Source: CAYVTZ01 sp964454685
GTDB lineage: Bacteria; Bacillota; Clostridia; Christensenellales; Christensenellaceae
NCBI GenBank assembly: GCA_964454685.1
Contig: CAYVTZ010000049.1
Location: 1 to 18,775, forward strand
Length of the DNA stretch: 18,775 nt
Direction of reading: 5' to 3'
The notes under the pieces are model-generated. The model made no database searches. It was not told where the DNA came from and saw only the letters and a list, made by a program, of their open reading frames with translations. Shown here piece after piece: positions 15,067 through 18,775 of the stretch; position 1 is the stretch's first letter, and each line of letters opens with the position of its first letter. The position numbers were made by a program, and so were the translations under genes.

Positions 15067-16551
15067 ATGTTATTTAATTCGGCTACGTTTATTATTTTTT
15101 TCATCGTTGTTTTACTGTTTTTTCCTATTGTGCCCAAAAAGGCGCGATATCTTTATTTGCTTGCGGTAAGTTTGATATTCTATATGGGCTGGAGTGTAAA
15201 ATACATTCTACTGATTGTTACATCAATTGCCATCACATACGTCTGTGGCATTTATGTTGGGAAAGTACAAAGTAAGACAGCAAAAAAAGTAGTTATCGCT
15301 GTTGGCACACTCTCAAACCTTGCCATTTTATTCTTTTTTAAGTATTACAATTTTTTCATGGATAGCATGAACAGCATTATGGGTGCGATTGGCTTGGAGC
15401 CTGCCGGGTTTTATTTCGATATTATGCTCCCTGTTGGGATTTCATTTTATACCTTCCAGGCATTGGGCTACATGATCGATGTGTATCGCGGCGACATCAA
15501 AGCAGAACGCAATTTTTTCAAATACGCATTATTTGTATCCTTTTTCCCGCAGCTCGTAGCAGGTCCGATCGAACGTAGCCGTAACTTGCTCCTGCAACTT
15601 GATGAACTCCCGAATCGTCCTTTATATTCAAAGGAAAATATTGTATCGGGCTTAATCACCATGATGTGGGGCTTTTTTATGAAGATGGTCATAGCGGATC
15701 GCATTGCCGTTTTGGTAAACACCGTGTATGATTCGTATTGGCTGTTTGGTTTTTTCGGGCTATCGGCAGCTACAGTGGGTTTCGCCATTCAAATATACTG
15801 TGATTTTGCATCTTACTCTGCTATCGCCATAGGCGCATCGAAAATGATGGGAATCAATCTGATGCAAAACTTCAATGTCCCGTATTTTTCTAAATCCATC
15901 AAAGAATTTTGGCGGCGTTGGCACATTTCGCTTTCAACATGGTTTCGTGATTATGTTTATATTCCGCTCGGAGGAAGCCGTGTCGCGAAGTGGCGAAAGA
16001 ATTTAAACCTTATGATTGTTTTTCTGGTAAGCGGGCTGTGGCATGGCGCAAACTGGACGTTTGTGGCGTGGGGTGGCATCAACGGCGCATATCAGGTGAT
16101 TGGAGATGCTCTCAAACCCACCAAAGAAAAGTTTTTTGCGAAAACAAAAATGCGCCAGGATTGCTTTAGCTTTCAGTTTGGCAAAATACTGATCACATTC
16201 GCGCTTACCTGCTTCGCGTGGATATTTTTTCGTGCCGCATCGATTCAAGATGCGTTTGGAATTATTTCGCGTGCGGTAACGAATTTTGATGCTTGGTCTT
16301 TTTTCAATGGAGGCATATACAATTTAGGCCTTGACAGGCCTGAAGTTAATATTTTATTGATGAGTGTTGGGCTAATGTTGATTTTAGACTTTGTGCAATG
16401 GAAAAAAGGAAGAACGCTAGATGTGACACTGCAGAAGCAGAACTTATGGTTCCAGTGGGTTGTCATATTAGTATTATTTTTTGCAATTCTAATCTTTGGC
16501 ATATACGGTCCTGCCTTTGATGCGCAGCAGTTTATCTATTTCCAATTCTAG
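15067..16551 (+). CDS. MBOAT O-acyltransferase (AlgI/DltB/PatA-like)
   Basis: Polytopic membrane protein of 494 residues, the normal AlgI length. Landmarks are LPVGISFYTFQALGYMIDVYRG (from 121), FPQLVAGPIER (160-170), the MBOAT signature FWRRWHISLSTWFRDYVYIPLGG (from 281) and the active-site His326 in LWHGANWTFVAWG. Members pass an acyl group, usually acetyl, from the cytoplasm across the membrane to an outer partner that modifies a polysaccharide. The start ATG 15067 follows the previous stop by two bases with AAGG 6 bases upstream. The next gene encodes the expected SGNH partner 12 bases later. The target is probably the glycan made by the leftward operon, by proximity only. Confidence 0.93.
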   Translation: MLFNSATFIIFFIVVLLFFPIVPKKARYLYLLAVSLIFYMGWSVKYILLIVTSIAITYVCGIYVGKVQSKTAKKVVIAVGTLSNLAILFFFKYYNFFMDSMNSIMGAIGLEPAGFYFDIMLPVGISFYTFQALGYMIDVYRGDIKAERNFFKYALFVSFFPQLVAGPIERSRNLLLQLDELPNRPLYSKENIVSGLITMMWGFFMKMVIADRIAVLVNTVYDSYWLFGFFGLSAATVGFAIQIYCDFASYSAIAIGASKMMGINLMQNFNVPYFSKSIKEFWRRWHISLSTWFRDYVYIPLGGSRVAKWRKNLNLMIVFLVSGLWHGANWTFVAWGGINGAYQVIGDALKPTKEKFFAKTKMRQDCFSFQFGKILITFALTCFAWIFFRAASIQDAFGIISRAVTNFDAWSFFNGGIYNLGLDRPEVNILLMSVGLMLILDFVQWKKGRTLDVTLQKQNLWFQWVVILVLFFAILIFGIYGPAFDAQQFIYFQF

Positions 16552-16563
16552 AAAGGGAAAAAA

Positions 16564-18015
16564 ATGCAGAACAGTCCAATTAGCGAAGAACGGCGAAAAA
16601 ACACTGCGAAATGCATGTTTTGGGTTAAAACAATTTCATTTGTTGTGATTATTTCTTTGTGTTTTGCCGCTTTTTGGGGAGTGTTTAGATTCAAATATGC
16701 CGATGGGATATATGGCTGGGATAAATATCAAGAGCAGCCAAAAGGTACGGTAGATGTTCTTGTGTTGGGCAGCAGCCATGCGTTTGAGGGGATCAATCCG
16801 GCAGTACTATACGGAGAATATGGCATTGCTGCCTTTGATTTGTGCGGGAGCATTCAACTTATGTGGAATACCTATTTTTTTCTGCAGGAAGCGCTGAAAA
16901 CCCAATCTCCCAAGCTCGTTATTTTGGAGGCATATGGCGTTACAAAAACGAATGAGTTTAGCGATGCGAGCAGGATTATCAAAAATAATTATGGTATTTC
17001 GTCTTTGGATCAATATCTGCCATCACTGATGGCCTCCGTCCCATCGGGAGAATTGGAGGAATACCTTTGGCAGTTTAATCAATTTCATTCAAGATATACC
17101 GAACTCTCGCCGGCGGATTTCAAAAAAAACTTGGGCGAAGAGCAATTTGTGAACTGGAAAGGCTTTGGTAATAACACGGGACATACAGTTTTCGAGCGAC
17201 CTGAATTTCAGAATTTAAATGAGCGGCTGTCTCTGACGGGGAAGACGGAAATATACTATAGAAAAGTGATTGAACTGTGTAAAGAGAAGGGCATTCCGTT
17301 GTTGGTCGTAGCTGCGCCATATATTCTAACGGCAGAGGAACAAATGAGATTCAATCGGGCAGAGGCGATTGCTCAGGAGTATGACGTTCCCTTCATAAAC
17401 TATAACAAGATTTATGACAATCTTGCCCTGGATTTCGCGACAGACTTTGCTGACCCAGAGCATTTAAATGAATCAGGAAACATTAAATTTACCGAGAAAT
17501 TGGGAGAATATTTGATTGCAAACTATGATTTGAACGATCGCAGAGAGCAACCACTATGGAAATCCTGGGAGAAAAATGCACAGCATTTTGTACAAAGTAA
17601 AAAAAACAGAGAACTTGCGGGCATCACAGATTTAAAATCTTATATCAGCAAAATTAGCCAAAGCAAAGAATATGTGGTTGCCATAAGTGTATTGGGAGAT
17701 TGTGCGGATGTAACAGGCGTGGTTATGAAGTTGTTCAACCGTTATTCAATCACAAATTATCCCTATGACTTAAATATAGCATGGATTGTTGCCAATGGAG
17801 AAGTTTCGAATTCTTTTAGACGTGGCGATACAGCACCCTATTACAAAATAGGAAGTATGACTTTTGACTTCCCATATCCCGATATACGTGTGAATCACAC
17901 AAGCATGAAGAAAGTAATAAATGGAATTAATATTGTTGTGTACGATACTGTTACAGATACAATTGCTGATGTAGTAGGGTTTGACGCGAGCAACATTTAT
18001 GATGCTGTGCGATGA
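16564..18015 (+). CDS. SGNH/DltD-like acyl-transfer partner with C-terminal ILEI-like domain
   Basis: Protein of 483 residues. One N-terminal membrane anchor (about 21-40) is followed by an extracytoplasmic SGNH fold: VLVLGSSHAFEGINP with nucleophile Ser71 and, at the far end, DPEHLNESG with Asp297 and His300 completing the triad. This fits the AlgJ/AlgX/DltD-type partner that accepts the acyl group from MBOAT and places it on the polysaccharide. The last 130 residues are extra: YVVAISVLGDCADVTGV (370-386), then IAWIVANGEV and INGINIVVYDTVTDTIADVVGFD, which resemble the ILEI/PANDER (interleukin-like EMT inducer) domain found on some bacterial surface proteins. The start ATG 16564 has GAAAGGG upstream. 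The SGNH call is strong; the C-terminal call is by pattern only. Confidence 0.82.
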   Translation: MQNSPISEERRKNTAKCMFWVKTISFVVIISLCFAAFWGVFRFKYADGIYGWDKYQEQPKGTVDVLVLGSSHAFEGINPAVLYGEYGIAAFDLCGSIQLMWNTYFFLQEALKTQSPKLVILEAYGVTKTNEFSDASRIIKNNYGISSLDQYLPSLMASVPSGELEEYLWQFNQFHSRYTELSPADFKKNLGEEQFVNWKGFGNNTGHTVFERPEFQNLNERLSLTGKTEIYYRKVIELCKEKGIPLLVVAAPYILTAEEQMRFNRAEAIAQEYDVPFINYNKIYDNLALDFATDFADPEHLNESGNIKFTEKLGEYLIANYDLNDRREQPLWKSWEKNAQHFVQSKKNRELAGITDLKSYISKISQSKEYVVAISVLGDCADVTGVVMKLFNRYSITNYPYDLNIAWIVANGEVSNSFRRGDTAPYYKIGSMTFDFPYPDIRVNHTSMKKVINGINIVVYDTVTDTIADVVGFDASNIYDAVR

Positions 18016-18084
18016 AAGAGAATACGATACACAACAGAATTTAAAACAGTGATAATTATATGCTTGCTTCGCAAAGAAGCTACA
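18016..18084. other. 3' spacer of the rightward operon
   Basis: Short AT-rich stretch after the last gene. A 5-bp stem (18066-18070 with 18076-18080) is present but lacks a following T-run, so I do not call a terminator. Confidence 0.35.
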
Positions 18085-18701
18085 CTGAATGCAATCTCCT
18101 CAGAATATGGCTCAGTGCTGTGATGCCCTCGCACCGGAGGTGTTTGCGCGTGGTGCTACGGACACTGAAAAATAGCTGGAGAGGGAGCGCGATCATATAG
18201 AGCTTTTGGCGCAAGGTTGGCTGTTTAAGCTATGAGCTTGATTGTGTCAAAAAAGAAGTAGAAATCACAGAACAACGGCGAAGAAATCAGTTTTGAGGCG
18301 ATTGAACAGAACGGTGGAAAAATTAGTTTGTGCAAACAATGCGAGCTACTTGGATTAATTCGCACCAGTGGATGTCGTCACAGACAGCACCATCACTGCT
18401 TTCTGGTGAGGAACTGAAGGTTCGCGCTCGTTGATCGTTCCACACGGATGAACCTACTTGGGGGTATAGAAACATCACATCATGGCTACGTAGTTTTATG
18501 GACATACAGATCAACCGTAAGCGAACAAGGCGTATGTATCAAGCGGGACACGGGACTTTATGCGATTTATGCAAAGCCAAATTTGAGTAAACGTTTTCAT
18601 GCGCAGTATAGCAAGCCGCATTTATTAGAGATATGCCGACTACACACCTCGATCAAGTCTGGGGGATAGATATCACGTATATTCCGATGAAAAATGGCTT
18701 T
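18085..18701 (+). pseudogene. IS3-family OrfA/OrfB remnant, truncated by IS256-like insertion
   Basis: Frames switch repeatedly but the order of motifs is that of an IS3-family element. LAPEVFARGATDTEK and the zipper part LERERDHIELL...SYELDCVKKEVE (OrfA C-terminus) lie at about 18128-18262. ISLCKQCELLGL (OrfB N-terminus) follows near 18319-18354, then TWGYRNITSWLRSF and INRKRTRRMY, then GLYAIYAKPNLSKRFHAQYSKPHLL, and finally DQVWGIDITYIPMKNGF, the first catalytic aspartate region of the integrase core. The core is cut off exactly where the IS256-like end begins at 18702. At least one in-frame stop and several frameshifts make it inactive. Confidence 0.8.
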
Positions 18702-18732
18702 GAGACCGTTTCAAAAATTTTGTAAACCTCCA
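18702..18732 (+). repeat. IS256-like terminal inverted repeat, right copy
   Basis: The 31-base sequence starting GAGACCGTTTC on the plus strand, inverted relative to 78-108. It marks the inner right boundary of the cassette and the point where the IS3 remnant is interrupted. Confidence 0.85.
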
Positions 18733-18765
18733 TTGTCAGATGAGATAAAATGATAATGGAGGTTT
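18724..18765 (+). promoter_or_regulatory. 11-bp hairpin covering the transposase ribosome binding site
   Basis: AAACCTCCATT (18724-18734) is an exact inverted copy of AATGGAGGTTT (18755-18765), separated by 20 bases. The right arm contains the GGAGG of the transposase start, and the left arm overlaps the inner end of the terminal repeat. An RNA read in from outside would hide the site, while one starting inside the loop would not. Confidence 0.5.
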
Positions 18766-18775
18766 TATAAGATGG

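Larger units (their letters stand above)
18702..18775 (+). mobile_element. IS256-like insertion sequence, 5' end (partial, runs off window)
   Basis: Second copy of the boundary element, in the opposite orientation to the one at 1-108. The terminal repeat is 18702-18732, with one mismatch in 31 to the left copy. The transposase ATG is at 18772, nine bases after GGAGG (18758-18762), the same spacing as in the left copy; only the first codon is inside the window. It inserted into the IS3 OrfB remnant. Between repeat and start codon the two copies differ, so they are related but not identical elements. Confidence 0.72.

Noticed and set aside
18066..18080. Small stem-loop after the SGNH gene as a terminator
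   Set aside because: It has only 5 base pairs and no T-run on either strand.
233..18701. The left and right IS3 remnants as two halves of one element split by the locus
   Set aside because: The left piece has the AENFF...KCEM type of C-terminus, while the right piece belongs to a subtype that usually ends differently, and both lie in the same orientation with unrelated flanks; a single split element is not supported.
1..18775. CRISPR arrays, tRNA or rRNA genes
   Set aside because: No regularly spaced direct repeats, cloverleaf signatures or rRNA-like conserved stretches were seen on either strand.

Overview
The window looks like an accessory surface-polysaccharide locus from a low- to mid-GC Gram-positive bacterium, most likely a Clostridia-type Bacillota. 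This assignment rests on strong GGAGG-type ribosome binding sites, AT-rich spacers, the IS256/IS3/IS30-type debris and the overall style of the proteins; no rRNA or other taxonomic marker is present. The locus is bounded on both sides by the inward-facing ends of two near-identical IS256-like elements. Their transposases point out of the window and are cut by the window edges (1-108 and 18702-18775). Just inside these ends, and in the central gap, lie degraded transposase fragments (about 109-402, 13797-13910 and 18085-18701), so the whole segment reads as a mobile or repeatedly rearranged cassette.

The main block (387-13474, minus strand) is one tightly packed eleven-gene operon, transcribed leftward from an extended -10 promoter near 13528-13556. 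In order of transcription it holds glucose-1-phosphate cytidylyltransferase (rfbF), CDP-glucose 4,6-dehydratase (rfbG), the iron-sulfur/PMP C3-dehydratase (rfbH), a 2-keto-3-deoxygluconate-kinase-like PfkB kinase, an acetolactate-synthase-like ThDP enzyme, an HpcH/HpaI-type aldolase, and an extended SDR. These are followed by a GtrB/DPM1-like GT2, a large GT-C-like membrane protein with a C-terminal extracytoplasmic domain, a GT8 glycosyltransferase and a Wzx-like flippase. Genes overlap or are separated by at most about 40 bases.

The first three enzymes make a CDP-4-keto-3,6-dideoxyhexose. A ThDP enzyme followed by an SDR reductase is the known recipe (YerE/YerF in Yersinia) for adding a two-carbon branch at C4 and reducing it. 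The inserted kinase and aldolase act, by family, on 2-keto-3-deoxy sugar acids and are not part of the yersiniose pathway. This raises the possibility of a larger or different branched-chain sugar. The RfbH partner reductase (E3), the initiating sugar-phosphate transferase and the polymerase are absent from the window and must be elsewhere.

A second, divergent three-gene operon (14168-18015, plus strand) encodes a membrane-anchored GLUG/beta-helix-like protein, an AlgI-type MBOAT O-acyltransferase and an SGNH/DltD-like protein with an extra C-terminal domain resembling the ILEI/PANDER fold. Together these look like a machine for acylating the exported glycan outside the membrane.

The 0.7-kb gap between the operons (13475-14167) holds the divergent promoters, a pair of palindromic TTGTACAAC sites and an IS30-like transposase remnant. 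No tRNA, rRNA or CRISPR array was seen.
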